Source: Vanilla planifolia | Taxonomy: Eukaryota; Streptophyta; Magnoliopsida; Asparagales; Orchidaceae | Direction: 5' to 3' | DNA length: 64,000 nucleotides | NCBI GenBank assembly: GCA_023846275.1 | Contig: CM043869.1 | Coordinates: 34,932,737-34,996,736, forward strand | Shown here: one piece after another, positions 24,223 through 35,989 of the stretch | How the letters are laid out: each line of letters opens with the position of its first letter | Numbering within the stretch: the first letter of the stretch is position 1 | Notes under the pieces: generated by a model | Databases searched by the model: none | The model's input: the letters and a program-made list of their open reading frames with translations, nothing else | What the model was told of the DNA's origin: nothing | Translations under genes and position numbers: made by a program

Positions 24223-24372
24223 CTTAGCCATGCACTGTTCTTTGACCGTTGACCGCGCTGAAGTTAGACTTAGCCGAGCTCCTCTCGGCAGGCTTGGCTT
24301 AGCCAGGCACTGTTTCGTTGACCGTTGACCAGCGCTAGCCGAGCTGCTCTCGGCGGTCTTTGGGCGGGCTTT
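24223..24372. repeat. 75-bp tandem repeat
   Basis: 'cttagccatgcactgtt' at 24223 and 'cttagccaggcactgtt' at 24298. Each is followed by 'gaccgttgacc' and an 'agccgagct.ctctcggc' inverted motif. Confidence 0.75.
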
Positions 24373-24490
24373 GCTCGCCCCTTTCGGGTCAACTAAATTT
24401 TTATATTTTTTATTTCTAAAAGGCCTGGACGGGCTATTTTGACGCCGGGTCGACCCGCCCATGCTACAGTGCTTTTTCCCGAGACTTTTG

Positions 24491-25308
24491 CTGTTTTAGG
24501 GTATTTTTGACGAATTTTTTAGCCACAAATTTGAATATAAGTGTATAAAAATAATTTTATATTCTTATAGTATTATAAGTTAATTAAGTGGCTATGAAAA
24601 GAAATTCGTAAAAAACGATTCCATAATAATATTAAAAAAATCAAATACCCATGTCTATACATTTTGTCAAATATGCTTGGCCCAAAAATGAAAATTCATT
24701 ATTAAATAATTTTATAATATTTTTAAATGTTAATACTACTAGTGTGTCACATAATCTCAAGGTTTTGACATATCAAATTCAAGAGAAATAAAAATAAATT
24801 TAGTTATAAAACATCTTGCGCATGTCTCAAAAATTCCTTCAGTAATAAATAGCTTGGTTTTGTAATTATCACATCAAAGGGTACAACAGTAAGTAGCAAT
24901 ACATTAAGTGTTAAGTATAAAATCATATTTAGTAGTTTTATCACATCCAATTTCACACATATATAATAAAAAATTAAAAGAAAAATTATATGAAGTACTT
25001 TAATAAAAAAAGAGTTATTCTAATTTTAGATTACTATATAAAAAAATAAAAATTGTGAAAAGAGTTTATCATTTTGGTAATAGTGGCTAATAATTTTTTT
25101 TGGAGTTGACATACGGAGTATAAAGGCTGACACATGGTGATGACAAAGTGGATGACTAAGATTTAGAGTCTTATTGAGGAAAGTGATAATTTGGTAGTTT
25201 GATCAAGAGAGTGAAAGGGTGGAAGAGGACTTGAGGGCATTGAGAAAGTGAAAATGTGATTAGTTATCTACTCTCATAATAGAAGTGTTTCACCTTTAAT
25301 TTTTGTCT
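24491..25308. other. AT-rich intergenic sequence
   Basis: No gene or repeat structure recognised. Confidence 0.3.
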
Positions 25309-25640
25309 CTCACACAGAGATGAGAAATTAGATTCTCTTCAACTAGAGTTAAGCCTATACTCTTTAATCATAAAAGTAAAAACTCACAAATAAAAAAAAC
25401 TTCATTCATGAATAATAATATTATAATGAAATAGTCTCTCCTATTTATAGATAAAAAGCTCAGTAATTATGTAGAGAAAAAAGAGAATTAAATGTATCTT
25501 ACAATAAGCATAAGAATAAAAAAAGAAGAATTAAAGATACTTTAAAACATAGTATAAACATAAGAAGAAGAAAATTAAATACACATTAAAATATAACATA
25601 AACATAAAGAAAAAAAATTAACATGAAAAAAATATTATTT
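25309..25640 (-). repeat. LTR-like promoter region with 43-44 bp tandem repeats
   Basis: Minus strand at 25436-25450 reads CTATAAATAGGAGAG, a classic plant LTR TATA context, followed downstream by A/T-rich and 'gagagacaaaa' sequence. Upstream of it (25486 onward on the plus strand) are about three tandem units starting 'aattaaa' at 25486, 25529, 25573 and a partial one at 25616. The layout suggests U3 enhancer-type repeats and R of a solo or decayed LTR. No TG..CA ends were fixed. Confidence 0.35.
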
Positions 25641-26732
25641 TAGAGTTAAATCACTTAAAAATCAAAAGAATATTTTAGAATTTCAAGACAACTCAAATGG
25701 GTTAATCACATTTTATGCAAAATATAAAAAATGCATACAAAAATTATGATATAAGAAAAATTAAGCAATAATGAAACATGATGATCGAACATCGATGACA
25801 AAGCGATAAGGGTGCTGATAGCCATAAGACAGACGACAATGATCAGAGGGCGAGTCACTAACGGGTGGGCGGGTGTTGGTGGGCGACCAGGGAGCAGTGG
25901 ATGACTTAGCATTGATGGCCGACCAAGAGATGATAAGCAAGCAAGCAATGGTGGGCATCCGACAATGGCAAGGGGCCAGTAATAGTAATAATCAAGAGCA
26001 GCATGCAACTAAGTGATAGTAAACGACCAAAGATGGTGAGCAAAGCACACACAACTTCAAACAAATAGGAACTAATGTTTATGATGATGCAAAATAACTA
26101 CAAAATGTGCCAGGATGAACAGAGCAAAAACAAGGATAATCATAAGAAAAAAAAAATAGAGCACTATAATTGGCCCTTATGATTAACAAAGATGACTAAT
26201 CAAAATAAGATTTAGCTCGAGCATAGCTCTCAGTTATAATGGGACCGATCAACACTAGTGGGTATGTGTTTGTGAGCTAACGTGAGATGCTACTATATCA
26301 CTTTGCTAATTAGGATATTATAACCAATATATGATATAATAAATAAATTGTCTTATTTATAAGTGCATTTTTTATGAGCTCTATCTTTTATAGTGTAACT
26401 TTATGAATATTCTTGAGCATACTAATTCTCTTACCTTTAAGTATATTTTTTTAAGGTTTATCTTATCTAAGATTATACTTTGAGTGTACTTGGCCTTTCA
26501 CCTTATTTTTATGGCATTTGTCTAATTTTTTTTTGTTGTTATTCTAATTTTTTAAACATTTTCACAAATAATCACATTGTTTATTTTAAAATTTTTTGTT
26601 TATTTTTCAAAAGTATATTCTTGTATCCATATCAAAAGCCTTATACAACCTTATGCAAAATTTAAAATAATATAACAAATAATTCTAAAAGACTTATATG
26701 ATACCTTTGCATGTTATTCATTCACCTTCCAT
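25641..26732. other. Intergenic, nothing firm
   Basis: A stretch near 25,770-26,040 is less AT-rich and leaves short frames open on the minus strand. The translations (Pro/Leu/Ser-rich) match no family I know and look like a decayed repeat. Confidence 0.25.
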
Positions 26733-26921
26733 ATATATATAAAGAGAGCTATAGGCATGCCATCAACACCAAAGAATAAACCAATACACTTCACAATGAA
26801 ATTTCTTTCGCCAAAATATAATTTCAATGAAAGTAAGACACTTATTGCATTACAATATTTATCAAGCATATACATCAAAAATTTTGTAGCATGCTTATTT
26901 TTATTTTCTCCTTTGTGTTAG
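26733..26921 (+). other. Weak candidate small gene: TATA-like sequence plus 41-codon frame
   Basis: A TATA-like 'atatatatataaagagagc' is followed about 50 bp later by ATG at 26796 in the context tcacaATGaaa. The frame runs 41 codons to TAG at 26921 and encodes a short basic, partly hydrophobic peptide with one Cys near each end of its hydrophobic C-terminal part. No family recognised. It may be chance, or the first exon or relic of a small peptide gene. Confidence 0.15.
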
Positions 26922-29900
26922 CCATAACTTAGAATTGTTTCTACTTGCATGACTACACAAAGTCTAAAACTTAAGTCTTTCTCTTCCTGTCTTTGCTCAA
27001 CTATTACATTTAATTTCCTAAATTCACTTTCCTTTCTTTACACAACTATCACATTATTTCTCCAATTCTTCTTAATGGCCCCTAAATTCCCTCTCTTTCC
27101 CTCTCTTGCTCTAAAGCTTTTCTAAATTTTCTAAAAAAGTCTTCCACATAATCGAGAGACCCATTTATAAAATCCCTCTTCACTTTCTTGCTCCTCTCTC
27201 TCAAACAATTATATCTCTTCAAGTCACCATAATCTGACACGTTGCTCACTTTCCTACTCTTGATTGCCAATGTCTATCACTAATTCACGTGTTTTGTGAC
27301 CCTTGAAATTGTCATTACCATTAAGGATTCACGGATTTAGAACATTAAAAAATAAATTTTGATTTTAATTAAAAATTTAATCATATCCATATTTCTTAAT
27401 GTTTTTATCAAAATAATCTCAAAAACTTTGTTAGCAACTTTTATATGAAATTACTCAAAAAACTCCAACCTCATACAATTTTCATAATTTTTAATATCAT
27501 TTGAAATTTTTAATAATTATTTCTTTTAAAAATTCATATAATAATTTTTATTGTTTCCTTTATTATTGTTTGATCATTTTATTTTATAATCATAACACTC
27601 CGTACTCATGTCAAAACTGAGCTTTTTTATGAACATTATATCTTAGCATAGTTTCAAATTTTGTTGATAATATTTATTTTAACTTTCAACACATAACAAT
27701 TATATAGCTTAAATTATTATTAAATTCTCATTAAAAATATGATCTTTTATTTTATAACCTAGATACTCCTAATTTTCACTAACTTTATGTCATTGACTCC
27801 TAAAATTTTGTAATCTCGTATATAGAGTTCGCAACTTTTCTTTTAAATATAGTACTCCCCCCTTTACTCAATATATAATTTTTGTTAATATTTAAATGAA
27901 TCTCTAAAATTTAATAACATCTAATAAAATTTTTAATCAATAAATTTTTTTCTTTTTTAAATGTTTGTAAATTTTTCTCCCTCTTTAAAAAAATCTAAAA
28001 TTCATCAGAAAATTAGTTTATGTGATAATTCTTTTGAATTCTAATTAATAGTTATTTAAATATTTTTCTCATTTTTGAGATATTATAATAATAATATGTA
28101 TATTAAAATATAATAAAACTAATTGAAAGATTCATCATAAAAAGCTCCTTGAATTTCAACAAATTAAGAATGTGATCATCAAATATCCAATATAGGCATG
28201 CCAAAATTTTACATCCTTCTTGGGGTTGCATAAGCCATGCTTACTAAGGTTGATAAAGAAAAATTGATAAGTATCATTTATGTAATCTTAGTTGGCAAGC
28301 CAACAACTTTGAAAAAGACAATCTTCAAAAAAGTCAAGTCAACTTGCAACCACGAAGCTCATCCAACAAAATTTCATTCACCTCCTGAATTGAGGTTCTC
28401 ACACTTTTTAGAAATATCTCAAATGACACCATCATAATTTTCTTAATCATAAACGACATGTAGGCATTGAGAGACTTGTGGATTCAGAAAGTTCTTTTGG
28501 TGTGCTTTTTTTAAGTCTATTAGAAAATAATTCTCTCAAAATTTGCTAGCATTAATGTGTGTTATCTTTGTCCAATGTTATGGAGGTATTATTTATCTAT
28601 GTGAGATGGTCAATTTTCCTCTTATGTAGGGTATTGATGACCTAAACATGATATATATGATATATTTCATCTCATGAAAGCTCCCTTAACATATGTTGTA
28701 GTTATTAACAAAGAGACACTCTACATGCTCCATGCTAATGCATTGATGATGCATCTAACAATCAAGTTATCAACTTTCACTAACATGGCAATTGTGAAAG
28801 GTGATTTTTTATAATCAAAGATGCTACATATTAGCACTAAAGAAAACGAAAAGATGCAAAAAGTGAAAGTCAAGACATTAAAGTAGTCAGACTTTGTTAC
28901 TATTACATATAAAATTAATGTAAATGATATAAGCTAATAGAAAACATTTCTTTCAATTTGAATGAACATAGAAAAGAAATGCTTCCCTATCAATATATTC
29001 CAAGTATTTCAAAGTATTTTCATAATAAAAAAATCTCAAAATGAATAAAAAATGAAATTGACGTTTTTATTGAATATCAAAATTAATTAATAAAATAAAT
29101 AAATAACAATTAGATACAAAAAATAAAATAAAATAAAATAAGAATAAATTATAATCAACTAATTTACTAGATATTTAATTATTTAATAATAATATTTTGA
29201 ATAATAAAAAATAATTAAAATTAATATATATTATTTTTATTATTTTATATTTATCTTACTTATTTAATATTAGAATTATAATCATTATTTTTTTGTTAAA
29301 GTCATTTAATTATTTTAGTTTATGTATATTAGCATTATAACATCCTTAATCATCGAATCATGTATGAATCAAAGTATCTTGTAAAACATATTAGAACTTA
29401 AGAAAATAAAATATGGTTGCTATAATTATGATTATATATGATTATTGATATACTTGTAAATTGAAAAATGAATAAAATCTAATAAAAGTTCTATTCATTT
29501 GAATTCTAAAAGTATGAGAAAATAAATTAATTATGTGAGTAAAATAAAGATTGCTATATTAATGGTATCAAAGAATACTTAATTAGAAAAAAATTTGAGT
29601 TGAGTATTTGATAAGAAATTAAAAACTTCATAGGCATACAATGTATCACACATTAAGCTCAAAAGTGAATGAATTTAGTTTTCTAGGAAAATTTTATAGC
29701 ACATAAATAAAAAATAACTATATGTTAATTCGACAAATAAATTAGGTAATTCCTAAGAAAATTGTAAGATATGTTAATAATATTAAGGATTGTATGATTA
29801 GTCTTAAAAGGAATGCCTAAAATATGGAATAGGATAGGTGATGTTTGGGAAGCCATTTTAATAAGCAATTGTATGGTATGGGAATAAGTAATATATTGGA

Positions 29901-32900
29901 CGACTAATCCAACAAAATCAATGATAGTTTTTCTAAGAAAAACAAATGATACATTAAAATTATTTTATATGGTAAAAAAAAGATTAAAAAGGAAAAGACA
30001 ATAAAGAAGGAGTTCATTCAGTTAACTAATGGCTACTATTGTAACATAACAATATGTTATGAATTATAAGAATGCATAGTACATTACATTTAATAATGGT
30101 TCAGGAAGGAATTAAATACATATTATGAGTTGTATATAATAAAATATAATGATGATAAAAGAAATATAAGAATAACTTAATGTTAATAAATTTCATCTAA
30201 TTTGTAATATAAGTATTGAAAAAAAAAATTGTAGAATAGAGTCTCATCTCTAAGAATTCAAATAGATAAATCTTGTTTGATAGAATAAATAAGAAAAATA
30301 ATTAAAGTAAAAAATAAAATATTAACGTATACACATAGCATGACATCATAATTATATAACATAAAAAAAGAGATAAGATTTCTTTACTAATATACATACA
30401 AAATGTTGTGTCTATATCTAATGCTAAACTAATTGTTATGTAAGACTAGAGTAATAAAGTAAAGACAAAAAAAAAAGAAGAAATGAAACAAATATAAAAG
30501 TAGGATAATTAAGCTAAGCAATAAAAAAAACAAATAAGAAAATAAAATTGTGATTTTTCAAAAGTTATTTTCCCATGAAAGAAGAGAAAACTTGCAATGA
30601 TAATAATGGCAACAAATAGAGCTAAAAAAAAAAAAAAGAAAACTAATCCTAATAATAAATTACACAAAGAATCAAAAAAGAAAAAATTGATTGATACTAG
30701 TAATAAATGGCCCAAGAATAAAAAAAATTATAACATTTGTAAATATCAAATTGAGATGATAGAAACTATGAGATAATAATATTAAGGAGAAAAAAGATCA
30801 TAATGAATGAAAAAAAAGTGAAAAATGAAAAGATAAAAAGAAAGTAAATATAAAGAAAAAAATTAAGAAGTAAAAAAAGGAAAAAAAAAAACAAACATAT
30901 GTACAGATTGTATGAATAAATACATAATACTTTAGTTTATGCTTTTAAGACTATTGTAAACTCTAGTTAAGCAACATATATTCTTATATAAACATTGCTA
31001 GAGTATAAAAGATGAATAGATTAAAATTTGGCATATTAGTATCATTCCCTGTCTAAAAAAACCTCATTTTTCTCAAACTTAGATAAGTGTGAAATTAAGT
31101 ATTAATAGAGGTTGAGCATGATAGTAATACTAATTAAGTCACTATAGCATGGGTTAAATTAATTTATTGAGTCAACTTGGCTCATTTACACGTAGTTTTT
31201 ACTATTTAAATTAGTTTGTATATGAATTATTACAAATTTAGACAAATATGCTTCTTTTTCTTCGTGTCGTAAATATCTCTAACACATATTGCTTCCATGC
31301 TTTAAATTATTTATTCTTCTTACGGTTGAGTTATCAATTAATTTCTTGACTAAACATCACAAGAACATAACTTTAAGTCTTTAACATAAATAAAAATTAT
31401 TAATAAAAGAAAATTTATATAATCAAATCAAATCCATGATGAGATTATTGTGATGCTTCTATGTTAAAAAACTCCTCCATTAATTTAATCAAATTTGTAA
31501 AATTAATATCAATAATAAGTCTATAAAAGAACTCTAGACAATACATGCTAAAATATAAACAATATAAAAAACAAACATAAACATATAAGATGAAATATAA
31601 GATGAAATGATATGATATGATATATTATCATCAATAAAAACATATAATTATAATGATAATTATACTTATGCTCATACCAATAATTAAATATAATATAATT
31701 ATCTGTTTTGATAAATTAATGAACGAATGTGATACTCATTACTTAAATAATATCTGCATGACATAAATATCATCATCATCATAATTCTCATAATCATCTC
31801 ATAATATTACTCATGTTATAAATGAAATACTAATAATGTAATTTTGACCACCTCATTTGTCCATCATTTTGACATAAATACAAAATATGCATAAATCTAT
31901 ATATTATTAGTCACAAATATAAAAATGTATAATAGTATATTATACAAATTACATAGACAATCATTAATCAGTAGACGTATCAACATCAACTTACTATACA
32001 AACCATGCACCAACGAAGTAAAGATGATGCCACAAAAAAAAAAACTTTTTCATTGATTCAATTTGTTCATAAATATTATATTAAATGATGAAATCAACAG
32101 ACAAAAACTTATTTTTATTTACTTCTATTCATGAACAATCCACAACTGTGTATTTGTTTATAACATGTGTCACAAAAGAAGCCCATACGTCTACAAAAAA
32201 GTGTGAAAAAGGCCCAAAATAAGAGAGAATTCTCCATTACTCAACTAAGAAGATCATGTAAATCTTCAAACCTATTATAAAGTTGAAAAATTTATACATC
32301 TAGTTAAGATAAATGTCCTATAAACTCTAAAAGTATTAGCTTATTATTGTTTGCAAGTTATTAGTCACTTTAGCTAAAATTTTCAAAATTATGTCAACAT
32401 TTAGCTAGTTTATCTTATTATATCCAATAATAGTAAAAATTTCTCAACAATGATAGATAAATGACATCTATAATAATAATTAAAGCTTTAAAATGTTTAA
32501 ATAGAATATCTACTTTATATTTGATACAACTATTATTTAATATTAAATTAATTAATAAATTAATAGGTTTTAAAATGTTTTTATTAAATATTTAAAAAAT
32601 TATGTAATTAATATAATTATTTATGAATGTTTAATGAAAAGATTAGTGTTATAAGATATTTAAAATGATCTTTGTTTTTTTTAGCAAAAGTGAAATAATT
32701 TTTTTGAATGTTATTCTAAATTAAAACAAATTGTTTGTTATTTTTCTCAAATAGATATTTGAACAAATGTGTAGGGGATAGTCCTACAAAGTCACATGTA
32801 GATAACTAACATTTATTAAGAAAAGAGGGAGAGAAACAAATTGGGGGCCAAATGGAGGCTTGAAGCCTCTCTAGCTTGATTGATCAACGAGCCAATAGCC

Positions 32901-33804
32901 CAATGAGTCCACTAAACATGACATCTATTTAACAAAAGTTTGAGCAGTAAAAAAAATGTTTATTAAAATTTAGTGAGTTAAAAAACACATCACTCCTTAT
33001 TATCCAATTTGGACTTAGAACAAAAAATTGGCTCCAAACCCAAACTCAATATTTAGATTCTAATATACAATAAATTAATGCTCTTTAAATTTCGATATAT
33101 TAAAAAAAGGTTTATTAAATATTTTGTTATTTCATGAAATTAAATATTAGTTCTATTTTTTAAACGTCTTTTCTCATGCAACAATCACGAATATGATTTA
33201 CATAATCAATACTAGTTAAATATTTATTTTATTTTTTCACCTTTTTTTTCTATGATGAATGTAGACATCAAATTATTCTAAATTCTAGTATTCATTTCCT
33301 TACCATGTAATGTTTTCTCACATCATTGAGCATCCTCAATCATCGGTTTTGAGCTTTGTCGGTCATCGCTTCGACACCAGGTTGACCACGTCACTTTTTG
33401 CATTCAAGTTATTTGCTAACTTTGACATGTGAACGGCCCAAGTTCCATATAGAATGGGTTTGACTTCTTTCCACTTGGCAGCTTGACCCACTCGTTGATC
33501 ACATCCACAATCTAGTAGCTACGTTGAATTTTAAAAAATAATAAACTATGTTTCAATATTTTCTTTTATAAATGTAATGCACAGGTAACTCCTACATTAA
33601 TAACATAGTTGACGTAACATAATGCACTTTATTTTTTGTTCATAATAAACTTTTTTTTCACACGGAGGATATTCGAGGGGACCCATTTCTACCAATTCTG
33701 ACAGATTTATTTAACTCCATAGAACCTCATTGCAAATAGCATCGATCATCTACCATTAACGAAAAATGAAAATCACAGAGAGTTTCTTCCATGCACAACC
33801 CTCG
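26922..33804. other. Long AT-rich intergenic region
   Basis: Nearly 7 kb with no convincing coding frame. The longest frames (for example 28237-28437) give no recognisable protein. Contains simple repeats such as the AAAAT run at 29119-29141, and A-rich blocks near 30.4-30.9 kb. About 33,340-33,520 is less AT-rich and lies just downstream of GH3. It could be a UTR or decayed gene sequence. Confidence 0.3.
29119..29141. repeat. AAAAT microsatellite
   Basis: Four to five copies of a 5-bp AAAAT-type unit. Confidence 0.8.
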
Positions 33805-35795
33805 CTAAGGCTTCCAGATGGGCTCACGCACGCTAAAGAAAGAGTCCCTAACCCTCGAGTTAAGCAGCTTCAGCGCATCACCCGACTCGATGCACCTAGG
33901 CGTCTTGTACTGGTTGATGGATCCACCTTGCGTGATGAACAGATCCATGAGAGCTTCAAACGTGCCCAACTCTACCACTCGTATCTCCAGCGGACCCACC
34001 GACCTGTCGTGGGTTCGATTCCTTCGATACACATAGTTGAGCGAGTCCTCCACCGCATGGCAGCAAGCCTGCAGCAGCGCCGCATCGAGCGCGACAACTG
34101 TGTTCATGCCATTTGCCGCGCAGGCGATCTCCCAAAACAGCACGTAGTGGCCTGGGATGGTCGACGTATCAGCACAACTCGTGTACTCCACCAGAAGGAG
34201 ATCGCGCGCTTCCAAGAGCTTCTTGGCGCAGCTGATGCTTTTGTAGAGCTCGTCCTCGTTTGTTTTGTCGGAATCGACGCTCAGGACCACATTCCTGCGG
34301 CAAATGAACTTGAACTGTGGGGCTTGGTGGTGGAAGCCGGTTACTTGGAGAACGTCTCCAACCCGGTATCGATACAGACCCGAAAGTGAGGTGACCACGA
34401 GCTCGTAATAGGCACCGGGTTTGACATCAACCAAGTTCACCAAACTGGTACCTTTCACGAATTCTTCATCAACCCTGCGAGCAGTGCACTTCCGCCCCTG
34501 CCAATTCTCCAACGGCAGGAACTCGAAGAAGCCCATATTGGGCAGCAGAGTGTACGACACTTGAGCTGGATCGCTCAACGGGTACAGGTTCACCCCAAAA
34601 TAGCACTCCGAAGAAGCATACATTGTGCAAACAAGAGGTATGCCACCTCCATAATGCTCGAGAGCAGGCACATATTGCGCCATGGAGCCTGTGAGAACGG
34701 CCTCGATGCACCTTGCCCGTGGCCACAAACGCTCGAGAATGCCTCTCCAAGACCTCCCTCCCTTGTGTTCCCCGTCTCTGCAGCTACAAATCAGCTCAAC
34801 CTCGTCGGCCAGCGCGGGGTTGGGGCCGACAAGCAACGTGCACATGGCAGCGTGGCAGGCGGGGTCTGAGACGGTGGGGCCGGGTCGACCGAGGCGGATG
34901 TCGGTGACGAAGTCCGGCCAGTGGCGCTCGAGAAAGCGGATGGATCGGAGGAGGGCGGAGGCGAAGACAGCACCGAGGCGGAGGACGCGGTGGCGGTGAA
35001 AGATGCCGGCGAGGAGTTGGCAGTACATGGATTGGTGGGCATCAAGGCAGAGGATGGCCTCGTCGGGGCTAGTCAGGTTGCTGAAGGAGTCGACGTCGCG
35101 GCGGCGGAAGTGAGGGCTTTTGTAGTAGCTGGTGAGAACAGGCCGGGCAGGAAGACCTGAGGGAGTCGACATCTCGGTCTTCACAAAAAGGAGGTGCATC
35201 GCCTTACCCTTGTCGAGCCCCGGGATGTACCTACATCGTCAATGTCCCAGAAGAACCCTTTTTCTCAACGAATCACAATATGAACAAAAGGGAAAACTTG
35301 AACAAATTCCACAGCATGGTTTACTTGTTCATGATGGGAAGGATGAGTTTGTACAGATATGTTCGACGATCGAGATCCTCTGCAATGGAGGGCATCAACC
35401 TTGGCTCCCCACCAGATGTCCCTGAGCTGCAGGAACAAGAAAATGGTAAAAAAAAAAAATGAAGATCAATTGGAAGACGTATAAGTTAAGGAAGTCTGAG
35501 TGTACCTTATTAAAAGCTCTGTAATGGGTTGTCCTGAGATGATTGATGAATTCTCTCCATTGGCAATCCTTTGTATGTAAGGATGGATCTCCTCGTATGT
35601 TATCACAGGAACCACTTTCTTGTATGTGGATGAGTCGGTGGAGCCCTTCATGTACTTGTTTATGTAATCAGTTGCTGCGTTCTTTGTGAGTATCTCCCTT
35701 AGGATGCTGTCCTGGATCTCGGAAGCTCTAATTGTTAGCTTCTCAAGCTCGTTTAGTACTTCCTCACCTTTGCTAGTCAAATTTATCCAATCCAT
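33805..35795 (-). CDS. GH3 acyl-acid-amido synthetase (group II, auxin-type), complete, three exons
   Basis: GH3 enzymes adenylate a plant hormone acid such as indole-3-acetate and join it to an amino acid, lowering active hormone levels in the cytosol. Exons (minus strand): 35506-35795, 35325-35426 and 33805-35230. The introns are 79 bp and 94 bp, both GT..AG. The joined CDS is 1,818 nt, 605 residues, the normal family length. The three nucleotide-binding motifs are present: SSGTSGGE at 97-104, YASSECYFG at 335-343 and YRVGD at 419-423. INQYKTPRC lies near the C-terminus. After motif I the usual Arg-Lys is Pro-Arg here. The first splice recreates LLISSGTSGG and the second [11 protein letters not shown], both standard GH3 sequence, which fixes the exon borders. 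The start at 35795 gives a typical N-terminus. Exon 3 is strikingly GC-rich. The substrate cannot be read from sequence alone; jasmonate-type (group I) is less likely. Confidence 0.93.
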
Positions 35796-35893
35796 GAATT
35801 AAAAATCGAAAAACTGGTCAGTTGGGCAGAGAAATGAAACAAGTGTAGAACACAACCATGCAGCGATGCAATTTCCTTAAGGCATGAGAGGTG

Positions 35894-35903
35894 TATATAT
35901 AAT
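35894..35903 (-). promoter_or_regulatory. Candidate TATA box of the GH3 gene
   Basis: Minus strand ATTATATATA, about 100 bp upstream of the ATG, a plausible distance. I found no TGTCTC auxin-response core on either strand in the first 300 bp or so upstream. Confidence 0.45.
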
Positions 35904-35989
35904 ATGGAAGTGCATGGTGAACATATTCTTCAACTTTCAATTTGTTTAATAAATTCGATGAATCCGTGGTACGGAACAGGATTAGTTTT

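Larger units (their letters stand above)
23096..24490. repeat. GC-rich repetitive island, probably LTR or non-autonomous element sequence
   Basis: Sharp rise in GC against both flanks. The left part contains 'gaggggagtggtgaattgtg' and 'aggtggttcggccaa', phrases I know from repetitive LTR-type DNA in several plant genomes (from memory, family not assigned). The right part consists of the tandem repeats listed separately, then CpG-rich inverted motifs (agccgagctgctctcggc). No protein-coding frame is supported. Ends are gradual and no target duplication was found. Confidence 0.5.

Noticed and set aside
25706-26008. 100-codon minus-strand frame rich in Pro/Leu/Ser
   Set aside because: No recognised domain or splice context; composition suggests a decayed repeat.
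28237-28437. 66-codon plus-strand frame
   Set aside because: No recognisable protein, no promoter or splice support in AT-rich DNA.
34008-34022. tRNA B-box-like 'gggttcgattcc'
   Set aside because: Lies in the GH3 coding sequence and has no matching A box or tRNA fold.
33766-35462. Many frames opposite or out of phase with the GH3 exons
   Set aside because: Shadows produced by the GC-rich coding strand. Only the spliced minus-strand frame carries the GH3 motifs.
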